A stretch of 64,000 nucleotides of DNA from Pseudomonas mangrovi (GCF_003052585.1 NZ_QASN01000011.1:1-64000), one strand, 5' to 3'. Counted from the stretch's first letter, positions 7,874 to 17,827 are shown. Notes: generated from the sequence alone by a model not told the origin. Numbers and translations are program-made.

Positions 7874-9583
7874 ATGCGAGCTTGTCTTATCGCCCTATGG
7901 ATAGGGGCGTCTGCCGTTTCATGCCCGTGGCTTGCCCACGCCCTCGAACTGCCCGGCGACCGCGAGCAGGTTCGCGAACTGATTCGCGAGCGTCAGCAGC
8001 AACTGCTCGACGAGCAGCGTCAGCGCCTGGAAGAACTCCAGCAACTGCCCGGCCGCGATCTGCAGCTCGAATCCGCCGCGCCTGCCGCCGACGAAGCCTG
8101 TTTTGAGATCCGCAGCATCCGCCTGGATGGCGCCGAACTGATCGACGAGAACGCTCGGCAGCGCCTGCTCAGTCCTTTCGAAAACCAGTGCCTGGGCCAG
8201 AGCCGCTTGAACGAGCTGCTCAAAGCCATCACCCAGTTCTATCTTGACCGTGGCTACGTCACCTCGCGCGCCTACCTGCCGCCGCAGGACCTGGCCGATG
8301 GCGAGCTGGATGTGCTGGTGGTCGAAGGCCGCCTGGAAGGCTTCCAGGGCAGTGACGGCGGGCCGAGCGATACCGAGACCCGCATGGCCTTTCCCGGCGC
8401 GACCGGCGAGCGCCTGAACCTGCGCGAGCTGGAGCAGATGGTCGACCAGCTCAATCGCCTGCCTTCGCGCCGCGCACAGATCGAGCTGGCGCCAGGCGAG
8501 GAAGTCGGCGGCAGCCGGGTACAGGTGAACGGTGAGGCCGCCAAGCCCTGGCGGGTGCGCGCCAGTCGCCACAACGAGGGTGAGGCCAGCACCGGCGAGC
8601 AGCAGTGGGGCATCGGTTTCGACTGGGACAGCCCGCTGGGCCTGGGCGATCAACTGATCCTGCGCGCCGGCCGCGATGCGGTCAGCGACAGCTATCGCCA
8701 TTCGCATAACCAGAGTCTCAACTATCTGGTGCCCTGGGGCTGGTGGACCTTCAGCTACGGCTACAGCCAGAGCTACTACCGCACCCTCAACCAGGCGGTG
8801 GGTTTCGACTTCAAGGTCGACGGCGACAGCCGCAACCACAACCTGCGCGCCGAGCGCGTGCTGCACCGCGACGGCTTTGGCAAGACCGCCGCCAGCGTCG
8901 GCCTGAGTCATCTGCGCACGCGCAACTACATCGAAGACAGCCTGATCGACGTCTCCAGCCAGCGGCTGTCGGAGTTTTCGCTCGGCTTCAACCACGGCCG
9001 GCGCATCGGCAGTGCCTTCGTCAACGCCGACCTGGGCTGGCAGCACGGCACCGGCGCCTTCGACGCCCAGCGCTCGGGCGACCCGAAATTCGGCGAGCCG
9101 GTGGCGCGCTACAACAAGTACGGCCTGACCCTGAGCTACCTGCAGCCGTTCCAGCTGTGGGGCGAGAACTTCAGCGTCGACAGCCTGGCGACCTGGCAGC
9201 AGAGCGAGGACGTGCTCTTCGGTCCCCAGCGCATCAGCCTCGGCGGCCTCAACTCGGTGCGCGGCTTCAAGGAGCAGTCGCTGTCCGGCGACAGCGGCGG
9301 CTACTGGCGCAACAACCTGCGCTGGCGCCGCGCCGTCACCTTCGAGCCGCTGCGGCCCTTCGTCCAGGAAGTGGGCGTGGCGGTCGGCTACGACATCGGC
9401 CATATCCAGAGCGGCCCGTACAACCCTGACCGCCGCGGCCGCCTGAGCGGCAACGCCATCGAATTTTCCGCCCGCGGCGAGCACCTGGCCGCCAGCCTGA
9501 CCTTCGCCCGCTCGTTGGAGCGCCCCGGCGTGATCGAGCGTGAAGAACACCCGGTGCACTTTCGCATCGACCTGAGCTTTTGA
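7874..9583 (+). CDS. Two-partner secretion transporter TpsB (FhaC/ShlB/HecB family)
   Basis: 569 residues. The ATG at 7874 is preferred over 7865 because AAGGA at 7861 is correctly spaced for it, giving MRACLIALWIGASAVSCPWL and a signal peptide. Order: an N-terminal plug helix (REQVRELIRERQQQLLDEQR), POTRA domains from about residue 75 (CFEIRSIRLDGAELI), then a 16-strand barrel with the conserved loop-6 VRGF motif near residue 462 and a terminal aromatic (RIDLSF). It is an Omp85-family outer-membrane pore that exports its partner, the TpsA encoded 186 nt downstream. Confidence 0.92.
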   Translation: MRACLIALWIGASAVSCPWLAHALELPGDREQVRELIRERQQQLLDEQRQRLEELQQLPGRDLQLESAAPAADEACFEIRSIRLDGAELIDENARQRLLSPFENQCLGQSRLNELLKAITQFYLDRGYVTSRAYLPPQDLADGELDVLVVEGRLEGFQGSDGGPSDTETRMAFPGATGERLNLRELEQMVDQLNRLPSRRAQIELAPGEEVGGSRVQVNGEAAKPWRVRASRHNEGEASTGEQQWGIGFDWDSPLGLGDQLILRAGRDAVSDSYRHSHNQSLNYLVPWGWWTFSYGYSQSYYRTLNQAVGFDFKVDGDSRNHNLRAERVLHRDGFGKTAASVGLSHLRTRNYIEDSLIDVSSQRLSEFSLGFNHGRRIGSAFVNADLGWQHGTGAFDAQRSGDPKFGEPVARYNKYGLTLSYLQPFQLWGENFSVDSLATWQQSEDVLFGPQRISLGGLNSVRGFKEQSLSGDSGGYWRNNLRWRRAVTFEPLRPFVQEVGVAVGYDIGHIQSGPYNPDRRGRLSGNAIEFSARGEHLAASLTFARSLERPGVIEREEHPVHFRIDLSF

Positions 9584-9614
9584 CCGAGTGGCGGCGCAAT
9601 GCGCTGCGCTTGTT

Positions 9615-9712
9615 GCGCCCTATGGCGAGCCGGCTCCGGCTCTTGTAGGGCAACGAGCGGGGCACGACAACAGATTTACCGGCCGGACAGCCCTTGCTGT
9701 CCGCCGGCCAAG
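9615..9712 (+). other. Strong hairpins between tpsB and tpsA
   Basis: The 186-nt gap holds the palindrome GAGCCGGCTCCGGCTC (near 9628-9643) and a larger hairpin near 9680-9710 with the stem GGACAGC / GCTGTCC (4-nt loop) extended by GGCC arms. These could attenuate or stabilise the mRNA between transporter and exoprotein; no T-run follows. Confidence 0.5.
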
Positions 9713-9769
9713 GCCAGGACCCGTCGGCCATCAACGATTTTTGATTCGCAACACAGGGAGTTCACCGAC

Positions 9770-12700
9770 ATGGACGTACGCCACCCGCTGAACCAGATCA
9801 TCGCCAGCATCCTGATGGGGGTGATGTTCCTCAATCCCATCGTCACCCGCGCGGCGGAGCTGACCCTGGATGCGGCGGCTGGCGGCAACGCCAGCCTCGG
9901 CCAGGCCGCCAACGGCGTCCCCCTGGTGAACATCGCCACGCCCAACGGCAGCGGCCTGTCGCACAACAAGTTCACCGACTACAACGTCGGTCAGCAGGGC
10001 CTGATCCTCAACAACAGCGCCCAGGCGCTGGCGCCGACCCAGCTGGGCGGCTTCATCACCGGCAACCCCAACCTGGCCGGCGGCGCGGCGGGGCTGATCC
10101 TCAACGAAGTCACCGGCAGCAACGCCTCGCGCCTGGAGGGCTACACCGAGGTCGCCGGTCAGGCGGCCCACGTCATCGTCGCCAACCCGCACGGCATTAC
10201 CTGCGACGGCTGCGGCTTCATCAACACCCCCAAGGCGACCCTGACCACCGGCACCCCGCAGATCGACAACGGCGCGCTCAAGGGCTACGACGTCAACGGC
10301 GGCAGCATCGCCATCGAAGGCGCGGGCCTGAACGCCGGCAACGTCGGCCAGTTCGAGCTGATCACCCGCGCCGCCGAAATCAACGCCGAGATCCACGCAC
10401 AGCAGCTGACCATCGTCACCGGCCGCAACGAGGTGGACGCCCAGACACTTGCCGCCACGGCCAAGGCCGACGACGGCAGCGCCAAACCCAGCGTGGCCAT
10501 CGACAGCTCGGCGCTCGGCGGCATGTACGCCGGTGCGATCCGCCTGGTCGGCACCGAGGCCGGGGTGGGTGTGAAACTGGCCGGCGACCTGGCCGCCAGC
10601 GGCGGCGACATCCGCATCGACGCCAACGGCCAGCTGACGATGGCGCGCAGCGCCGCCGCCGGTGACCTGGCGATCAAGGCCCAGGACGTCACCCTGCAGA
10701 ACGACACTTTCGCCGCCGGCAGCGCGAGCATCGAGACCAACCAGCTTGACGTGCAGGAGAGCCTCGCCGCCGGCAACCGCGTAGAAGTCACAGCCCAGAC
10801 CCTGAACAACCCCGGCACCATCGAAGCCGGCGTGCACGCCGACGGCAGCCTCAACGCCAGCGCCCAGCTGCAACTCAGCGGCGATGCCGTCACCAACAGC
10901 GGCAAGCTGATCAGCCACGGCAGCCTGAGCACCGACCTCAAGACCCTGACCAACCCCGGCGAGATCGCCGTGGCCGGCAATGCGCAGATCAAGGCCGACA
11001 ACCTCAACAACAGCGGCCAACTGATCGTCCAGCAGAGCCTGGCGGTCGAGGCTGCGCAGACCCACAACCAGGGCACCCTGGGTGCGGCCGGCAGCGTACG
11101 CATCGACAGCCCCACGCTCACCAACGAAAACGGCCTGCTGTTCAGCGGCGCGGACATGACCCTGCGCAGCGAGGGCATCACCAATCGTCTGGCCGACATC
11201 CTCAGCCTGGGCGCGCTGGACATCGCTCTGGATGACCAGAACGGCCGCAGCGCCTACCTGGAGAACATCTCCGGCACCCTCGAAAGCGCCGGCTACATGC
11301 GCCTGGCAGTAGATCACTTGCTCAACCGCAAGGATCGCTTCGCCGCCACCCAGCGCCGGGTGGAAGGGCAGATCACCCTGACCGGGACCGACAACTGCAA
11401 GGGCGATCACTGCGAGGCGGCCTACCTGCTGCAAGAGCGTTACGAGCCGCAGATCAGCGAGGACTCGGCAGCGCCGATGCTGGTGGCCGGTGGGGACCTG
11501 AGTTTCGTTGGCGAGCGCTTCGAGAACCGCCTGGGTAGCGTCTCGGCCGGCGGCAAGATCCAGATCGATGCCGACCAGTTCTTCAACATCGGCGCCGGCG
11601 GTGGCCGCGAGCGGACATCCGACTACTACATCTACACCAGCAGCGATGCGGCCTACTGGACCTTCATCAACAACATGGGCCAGTACAACGCCTACAACGA
11701 CCCGAACTCACCGAGCTATAACCCGGATGCCATGAGCTTCGAGTCCATCGCCCTCGGCGTGCAGCGCGGCGGTGGCTGGGTCGACACCAGCGGCGATGCG
11801 CTGGTCAACGCCGTGGTCCAGGCCGGCGGCGCGGTGGAGATCAACGCCAGCCAGACGCTGGAAAACGCCGTGATCCGTCCCGACGGCAGCGGTGGTGCGC
11901 ACCTCAATCGCCAACTACCGCCGGACCTGGCGCAGCGCCTGGTCGACCCCCTGGCACTGCCGGGCTTCGGACTGCCGGCCGGCAGCGGGCTGTTCCGACT
12001 GAACAACGATCCTGGCCACCGTTACCTGATCGAGAGCAACCCGGCCTTCGCCAGCCTCGGCGGCTTTTTGAGCTCGGACTACATGCTCGATCTGCTCGGC
12101 TATACCGCCGATACCACCCAGCGCCGCCTGGGCGACGGCCTCTACGAGCAGCGGTTGATCCGCGAGGCGATCATCGCCCGCACCGGCAAGCGCTTTCTGG
12201 TCGATGCCCTGACCACCGACGAGGCGCAGTTTCGCTACCTGATGGAAAACGCCGTCGCCAGCAAGGAAGCACTGAACCTCTCGGTGGGTATCAGCCTGTC
12301 CGCCGAACAGGTCGCGGCGCTGACCCACGACATCGTCTGGATGGAGGAACGCGAGGTCTCCGGCGCCAAGGTACTGGTCCCGGTGCTCTACCTGGCCCAG
12401 GCCAATGATCGCCTGGCACCGACCGGTGCGCTGATTCAGGGTAGCGATCTTGCGCTTATCTCCGGTGGTGGCCTGCACAACAGCGGCACCCTGCGCGCGC
12501 CGACCATCGACATGCAGGCGATGAGCATCGCCAACCGCGGCCTGGCGCAGGCCGACCGCCTCTCCCTGCTGGCGATGGGCGATGTGCGCAACAGCCAGGG
12601 CGGCATCCTCAAGGGCGACAGCGTCGAGGTCAGCAGCCTGTTCGGCGACGTGATCAACGAGCGCAGCGTGGCCACCAACAGCGGCCAGAACGGTGGCTTC

Positions 12701-15700
12701 ACGTGGCGTGACGATGTGGTCGACAGCGCCGCGCGGATCGAGGCGGGCAGCGAGCTGCTGATCGACGCCGGGCGCGACCTGCGCAACACCGGTGGGGTGA
12801 TCCACAGCGGTGGCGACGCCAATCTCTACGCCGGCCGCGACATCCGCCTCGAGGCGGCAACCGAAACCGACAGCCGCCAGATGCTGTTCAAGCGTGCAGC
12901 GATGAGCAATCGCCAGGTGACCCAGCGCGGCGGCGAAGTGAACGTGGCCGGCAACCTCGACGCCTGGGCCGGCCGCGACCTGACGGTGGTGACGAGCGAG
13001 GTGAAGGCGCAGGGCGATATCGACCTCTACGCCAACCGCGACCTGACCCTGGCGGCTGCGGCGAACGAGCGCGAAAGCGACTTCTTCCGCAAGAGCAGCA
13101 GCAAGAAGGTGACCACCAGCAGCATGGCCATCGAGCAGCAGGGCGCATCGGTGGAAGCGGGCGGGGCGCTGAGTCTGGGGGCGGGGAATGATCTGGCGTT
13201 GATCGGTAGTCGGGCCAGGGCGGGGGGAGACGTGAACCTGTCGGCGGGACGGGATACGACGATCGAGGCGGCGATGAACGAGTCGCACTCGGATTATCTG
13301 GTCAAGAGCAAAGGTTCGCTAGGACGAAAAAGCAGCAGTTCCGGTGACCAATCTTCCACCGAGGCGGTCGCCAGCGTGATCGAGAGCGGCGGCTCGATTC
13401 ATATCAATAGCGAAATCGACGCGAACGGCGCCCTCCAGCTCACCGGCGGCAGGGATCTCAATATTGCGGGCAGTCGGCTGTCTGCAGAGCAGGACATAAG
13501 CCTGGGCGCGCTGCGCAATCTGGAAGTCACCTCGGTGCTCGAGCAGCAATCCTCGTCCGCGCAACGCAGCAAGTCGTCGCTGTTGGGCAAGAGCAGCAGC
13601 ACTCAGTGGCAGACCTCCTCGCAGCAGGCCGGTAGCGAATTGACTGCGGGTCAGGACCTGCTACTGGTCGCTGGTGATGACCTGCGCTTGCGCGCTTCAG
13701 CACTCGCCGCGGGCCAGGATGTCGAGCTGCATGCGGGAGTGGTGAGCGGCACCGGCAACATCGAGCTGTTGGCAGCGCAGGAGCAGCATGAGTACTACCG
13801 CAATCAGCAGAGCAAGCGCATCGGCCTCTCCAGCGGCAATATGCTGGTGTCGGTGGGTTCGTCGAAAAGGCTGGGTGAATCCGGCTTGAACACCAACCAG
13901 GTGGGCGCAGAGGTGGTCGCCGGGCGCGATGCGATTCTGCGTGCGGCCCAGGACATCAGCCTGACCTCGAGCGACTTGTTCGCCGGGCGCGATGTGGTAA
14001 TGGCGGCCGGACGGGATGTGCAGATCGTCTCCTCCGCCGAGCCCTACTGGTCGCGCAGCTGGAAGAGCGATCGCAAGAGCGGCATTGATCTGCAGAGCGA
14101 TGGCAACGGCTTCACCATGTTCCTCGGCTCGGCACGGGAGAAGCGCGACTACAACGAGATGGGCGATCGTTTGGCGCCCAGTCAGGTAGGGGCTGGCCGC
14201 GACCTGCTGGTCGATGTTGGGCGTGACTATCGGCAGGAAGGCTCCGATCTGAGCGCCGGGCAGGACATCCAGCTGCGTGCCGGCCGGCACCTGACGATCG
14301 AGGCGGGAATGGAGAGCCATTCACGGCAACTGAATAGCAGTCTCGCCCGCAGCGGCATCACCAGTAACCTCAATCACAATCTCGACAGCACCCTGGACAC
14401 GATCGGCAATACCGGCAAGGGCGACGACGCTACCAGCCAGGTGTCGAGCGTGCTGAAGACCGTGGATACCGTCAGCCAGTTCTTTGCTGGCCCGACGGTG
14501 GGCGACCACATCGGCAGTACCTCGAACAAGAACTCCTACACCGAACAGTCTTACAGCGCGCGCTCCGCGACGCTGGTGGCAGGGCGCGATATAGACGCGC
14601 TCGCCGGGGAAGATCTGCTGGTCAGTGGCGGTGTTCTGGAAGCTGGTCGCGACATCAATCTGCTTGCTCGCGACGTAACGCTTGATGTCGCTCGTGGCCG
14701 GGATCTGATCACCCAGCAGCAGACCCGCTCGCAGGGCGGCATCAACGCCGGTGCCAGCGCCGGCAGTGCGCGTATCGGAATCGGCGGTAGCCAGGGGGTG
14801 ATCACCGGTGAGCAGGTCCGCGGAAACTCCGCGCCGACCGTCCTCTCGGCGGGCCAGGACATCAATCTGCTCGCGGACGAGGACCTTCGGCTCTCCGGGG
14901 TGCGTGCGTTTGCTGAGAGAGACATGCACCTTACCGCAGGGCGTGATCTGACCATCGAGGCCGCCGGTATCGAGTCGGGGGTGGAGAACCGCCGGCGCAG
15001 CGGTGGCGGCGAGGTGGGCATTGCTCTGGGCGGCTCGGACTTCATCGCCATCTATGTCTCCGCGGATGTCGGCCGAGGGCGTCTGGACCGGGAGGCGGAG
15101 AATCAGCAAGAGTCCTACTTGAGTGCCGGCGAGCGACTGACCTTTACCAGCGGCCGGGATACGCGGATTGCCGGCGCGCACCTGGAGGCGGAAGACATCA
15201 TCGGCAGGGTAGGTCGCGACCTGACAGTCACCTCGTTGCCGGACACCGGCAAGGCAGAGGGCAAGGAGCTGGACGCCAGCGTCACCGTGAGCATCGGTTA
15301 CGGCACCGCCAGCGTGAGCGGTTCGGTCGGCGTCGGCAAGACCAACGGCAAGACGAACTGGGTCGAGGAGCAGACCACTCTGCACGCCAGAGACCTGCTC
15401 GATATCCATGTTGGCGGGCATACCCAGGTCGATGGAGCGCTGATCCATTCCGATATCGGCAATCTCAAGTTCGACACCGAGACCCTGGCGTTTCGCGACA
15501 TCAAGGGCGAGGACCGCGAGCACAGTTGGTACATCAATGGTGGCGGCAGCATCAGCTTCGGCGGCTCCGGAGAGAGCGGTGGCACTGCTGGCAAGGATGG
15601 CGCAGCCGCAGCGAACAAAGCGGTGGTGACCGACAGCAGCCAGCAGGGCAAAGGCAACGAAGGATCGAGCGGATGGAGCCTCAGCGGCTACGACTACAAA

Positions 15701-16966
15701 CGCGAACGTTCGCAACTGGTCCGCGCCACCATCGGTGAAGGCCAGATCATCGTCCGCAGCGATGCCACAACCGGCAACGACTCCACCGCTGGCCTCAACC
15801 GTGACCCGTCTCTCAGCCAGATCGGCCTAACCGACAAGGAGCGCAAGACCGAGCTATATGTCAGTAGCACTTCGATCAGCCGGGTAATGAATCCGAAGGA
15901 GACATTTGCGGAGTGGAAGGCAGGGTGGGAGAACTACGGTAAGTCCACCGTTCAGGCATACGCCAACTATGGAGTTCTGGCTGATCGCGCTGCTGAACAG
16001 GCGGAAGAACGGCCGATTCTGGTTCCATTCAGCATGTTGGCGAATGGCTTTGTGGACTCGATGAATCAACTGAATAAAAAGTCCGGCGGCGCAGTGCCTG
16101 GGACGAGAACTAGCGGCGGTTTGCTTGCGCAGATGCCGGTTCTACTATCCGGGGATGGGCAGCTAATGCGGGTTCACGCGCCATTCAAGGAAGAAGGTGG
16201 CAAGATAAAATATGAGAATGGAAAGCCGGTACGCGATATGTCGCGCGCCACCATCAGTCCCTTCGAAGGTTTCGAGGCAGGGGACTTTCTTACGGTTAAC
16301 GGAATCATGAATTTCCTCGGAGAGGCGATCGTCAATGGCGCAATGCAGAGTGGTCGAGCCGACTTCGTGCAGTTCTACAATCCCACGCATGGGATTGTTG
16401 GGGATTTAAGTGAGTCACTGTTTGATGTGCTATTCGGTACATTCATGCCTAGTGGTATTTCGAGGCAGATGCGGGACGTTCAGCAGCAGGCGCTGGATCA
16501 GGGGGTGTTGCTAAATAATATCGCCCATAGTCAGGGCGGATTGATTCTTATGACCGCGCTGCGTGGGGTGGAGATTAAAGATAAAGAGTACTCACGGGGA
16601 ATCATTCAACTTTCAGGAGCTCCGTTTGGAGCAATAAGTTTTCACCGGATCGCGGAAAGTGTAGGTTATAAGAGTGAGATGGATCGAGTTTTTCAAGTAA
16701 ATCGACCGGATGAATATCTGTTTTTGGGTGTCCCGAAGACTGACTCGGTTAGCGATTTCTTAGGAATGAACTTCCGGCATGATGATGAGCCGGCGCTTAG
16801 GTTTGTGGGGAGTGTGCTAAGTTTTGCTACTCTCTTCGGAAAAAGTAGCTCTCATAGTAATTATGCATGCTGGGCTTGCGGTGAGGATATAACTGAGCAA
16901 GGTAGAGAGATTAGGGGCAATTTACCTGTTCCTGTTTTTATTAATAAGGATGGTTCACGCAGATGA
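9770..16966 (+). CDS. TpsA/CdiA-like filamentous exoprotein with lipase-like C-terminal domain
   Basis: 2398 residues from the ATG at 9770, chosen because GGGAG precedes it and it begins a signal peptide (MDVRHPLNQIIASILMGVMF, cleavage near TRA/AEL); the frame is open back to 9599. The TPS secretion domain carries NPNL (about residue 98) and the NPHGI variant of NPNGI (about 140). Hundreds of residues of filamentous-haemagglutinin repeats (AGRDhxLxA type) follow to about residue 1950. From about residue 2030 the protein is non-repetitive and its DNA AT-richer. This end has a serine-hydrolase nucleophile elbow, NNIAH-S2254-QGGL, preceded by VQFYNPTHG and followed by Asp/His candidates (PKTD; SSSHSNY). 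No VENN motif was seen. A polymorphic lipase-type toxin is inferred. The stop overlaps the next gene by 4 nt. Confidence 0.9.
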   Translation: MDVRHPLNQIIASILMGVMFLNPIVTRAAELTLDAAAGGNASLGQAANGVPLVNIATPNGSGLSHNKFTDYNVGQQGLILNNSAQALAPTQLGGFITGNPNLAGGAAGLILNEVTGSNASRLEGYTEVAGQAAHVIVANPHGITCDGCGFINTPKATLTTGTPQIDNGALKGYDVNGGSIAIEGAGLNAGNVGQFELITRAAEINAEIHAQQLTIVTGRNEVDAQTLAATAKADDGSAKPSVAIDSSALGGMYAGAIRLVGTEAGVGVKLAGDLAASGGDIRIDANGQLTMARSAAAGDLAIKAQDVTLQNDTFAAGSASIETNQLDVQESLAAGNRVEVTAQTLNNPGTIEAGVHADGSLNASAQLQLSGDAVTNSGKLISHGSLSTDLKTLTNPGEIAVAGNAQIKADNLNNSGQLIVQQSLAVEAAQTHNQGTLGAAGSVRIDSPTLTNENGLLFSGADMTLRSEGITNRLADILSLGALDIALDDQNGRSAYLENISGTLESAGYMRLAVDHLLNRKDRFAATQRRVEGQITLTGTDNCKGDHCEAAYLLQERYEPQISEDSAAPMLVAGGDLSFVGERFENRLGSVSAGGKIQIDADQFFNIGAGGGRERTSDYYIYTSSDAAYWTFINNMGQYNAYNDPNSPSYNPDAMSFESIALGVQRGGGWVDTSGDALVNAVVQAGGAVEINASQTLENAVIRPDGSGGAHLNRQLPPDLAQRLVDPLALPGFGLPAGSGLFRLNNDPGHRYLIESNPAFASLGGFLSSDYMLDLLGYTADTTQRRLGDGLYEQRLIREAIIARTGKRFLVDALTTDEAQFRYLMENAVASKEALNLSVGISLSAEQVAALTHDIVWMEEREVSGAKVLVPVLYLAQANDRLAPTGALIQGSDLALISGGGLHNSGTLRAPTIDMQAMSIANRGLAQADRLSLLAMGDVRNSQGGILKGDSVEVSSLFGDVINERSVATNSGQNGGFTWRDDVVDSAARIEAGSELLIDAGRDLRNTGGVIHSGGDANLYAGRDIRLEAATETDSRQMLFKRAAMSNRQVTQRGGEVNVAGNLDAWAGRDLTVVTSEVKAQGDIDLYANRDLTLAAAANERESDFFRKSSSKKVTTSSMAIEQQGASVEAGGALSLGAGNDLALIGSRARAGGDVNLSAGRDTTIEAAMNESHSDYLVKSKGSLGRKSSSSGDQSSTEAVASVIESGGSIHINSEIDANGALQLTGGRDLNIAGSRLSAEQDISLGALRNLEVTSVLEQQSSSAQRSKSSLLGKSSSTQWQTSSQQAGSELTAGQDLLLVAGDDLRLRASALAAGQDVELHAGVVSGTGNIELLAAQEQHEYYRNQQSKRIGLSSGNMLVSVGSSKRLGESGLNTNQVGAEVVAGRDAILRAAQDISLTSSDLFAGRDVVMAAGRDVQIVSSAEPYWSRSWKSDRKSGIDLQSDGNGFTMFLGSAREKRDYNEMGDRLAPSQVGAGRDLLVDVGRDYRQEGSDLSAGQDIQLRAGRHLTIEAGMESHSRQLNSSLARSGITSNLNHNLDSTLDTIGNTGKGDDATSQVSSVLKTVDTVSQFFAGPTVGDHIGSTSNKNSYTEQSYSARSATLVAGRDIDALAGEDLLVSGGVLEAGRDINLLARDVTLDVARGRDLITQQQTRSQGGINAGASAGSARIGIGGSQGVITGEQVRGNSAPTVLSAGQDINLLADEDLRLSGVRAFAERDMHLTAGRDLTIEAAGIESGVENRRRSGGGEVGIALGGSDFIAIYVSADVGRGRLDREAENQQESYLSAGERLTFTSGRDTRIAGAHLEAEDIIGRVGRDLTVTSLPDTGKAEGKELDASVTVSIGYGTASVSGSVGVGKTNGKTNWVEEQTTLHARDLLDIHVGGHTQVDGALIHSDIGNLKFDTETLAFRDIKGEDREHSWYINGGGSISFGGSGESGGTAGKDGAAAANKAVVTDSSQQGKGNEGSSGWSLSGYDYKRERSQLVRATIGEGQIIVRSDATTGNDSTAGLNRDPSLSQIGLTDKERKTELYVSSTSISRVMNPKETFAEWKAGWENYGKSTVQAYANYGVLADRAAEQAEERPILVPFSMLANGFVDSMNQLNKKSGGAVPGTRTSGGLLAQMPVLLSGDGQLMRVHAPFKEEGGKIKYENGKPVRDMSRATISPFEGFEAGDFLTVNGIMNFLGEAIVNGAMQSGRADFVQFYNPTHGIVGDLSESLFDVLFGTFMPSGISRQMRDVQQQALDQGVLLNNIAHSQGGLILMTALRGVEIKDKEYSRGIIQLSGAPFGAISFHRIAESVGYKSEMDRVFQVNRPDEYLFLGVPKTDSVSDFLGMNFRHDDEPALRFVGSVLSFATLFGKSSSHSNYACWACGEDITEQGREIRGNLPVPVFINKDGSRR

Positions 16967-17805
16967 AATGGATGCTGTCAGTTATTCTCACTTTTATTGT
17001 GTCTGGTTGTGCTGTTAAAGGTTCGGAAAGATTTGTGCCGGGGCTTTTGTGTAATGAGCCTCAGGGAAGGGATGATCGTTTTATGCGTCTTTCATATGAG
17101 CGTTTGCCTATATTCATGACCGGCAGGTGCTCAGAGCGATCTGATATTTCTTATGACAAGGTAGTGGATAGTCTCTCGATGAGTACTTTGCGTTCGTTTC
17201 AGTCAGGCAATGCATATATGGAGTCTGCCTCCCTTCAATTAAGAATTTCAGGAAACACCGGAGGGTCGCTTCTAGAGGAGGCGCTTTCGCCTGAGGAATT
17301 TGCGCGCTATCACGAAGACACCATCCGGCGTCGGGCGCTTAATCGTCTTGAGCGGACTGACTGGGTAGAAAGAGCTGGTCTCAAATGCGTACGGTTTACC
17401 TATTCTTTTTGGAATCGAATGCGAAAAATGCAGGAACTGGATTACTGGTGCTGGGAAAACGAATCCGGTGTCTCAGAACCGTTCAATGTCTCTGCGCTCG
17501 AAGCCGTAGGGCCATACGAAGAATTCAATGTCGACTTGGAGAAGGAGATTTTTGAGCCGTTCTTCGCCAGTCTGCAGCTCAAGCGCGTGTCGCCTGACGT
17601 GCTTGCGCGTATCGAGCGGCAGCGGCAGGAGGCCTGCCTGAAGCACAAGGAGTACTTCGATAGAAAAGGCAAAGGCTGGGTCGAAGGGGACTTCCCCGAT
17701 CACCGCCGAGCCCTGCGGCTCCTGAAGAGTTGCGGCTACGACGTCGAGGTTCCTCCGCATGACGGGCAGGTACTCGAACCGAATCTGAACAATCTGTACC
17801 GATAG
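16963..17805 (+). CDS. Lipoprotein overlapping the TpsA gene; candidate immunity protein
   Basis: 280 residues with a lipoprotein signal, MKWMLSVILTFIVSGC (Cys16). It starts inside the TpsA stop codon (ATGA overlap), so translation is coupled. No family was recognised. The mature part is Cys-containing and moderately charged, with an Arg/Glu-rich middle (YHEDTIRRRALNRLERTDW). The first two thirds share the AT-rich composition of the preceding toxin end. Toxin-immunity pairs in CDI systems have this order, and lipoprotein immunity proteins are known for type VI phospholipase effectors (Tli). A role in blocking the upstream hydrolase domain is inferred. Confidence 0.7.
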   Translation: MKWMLSVILTFIVSGCAVKGSERFVPGLLCNEPQGRDDRFMRLSYERLPIFMTGRCSERSDISYDKVVDSLSMSTLRSFQSGNAYMESASLQLRISGNTGGSLLEEALSPEEFARYHEDTIRRRALNRLERTDWVERAGLKCVRFTYSFWNRMRKMQELDYWCWENESGVSEPFNVSALEAVGPYEEFNVDLEKEIFEPFFASLQLKRVSPDVLARIERQRQEACLKHKEYFDRKGKGWVEGDFPDHRRALRLLKSCGYDVEVPPHDGQVLEPNLNNLYR

Positions 17806-17827
17806 TCGTACTTCCAGGGAGGGAAGC

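Noticed and set aside
9731..11434. Long minus-strand open frames across tpsB and tpsA (also 7919-9559, 11915-13288 and 14321-15715)
   Set aside because: Translations are low-complexity Ala/Gly/Val/Gln-rich shadows of a repetitive high-GC gene.
14900..15050. VENN pre-toxin motif of classical CdiA
   Set aside because: Only GVENRRR is present within the repeats, far from the C-terminal domain, so it was not used to place the toxin boundary.
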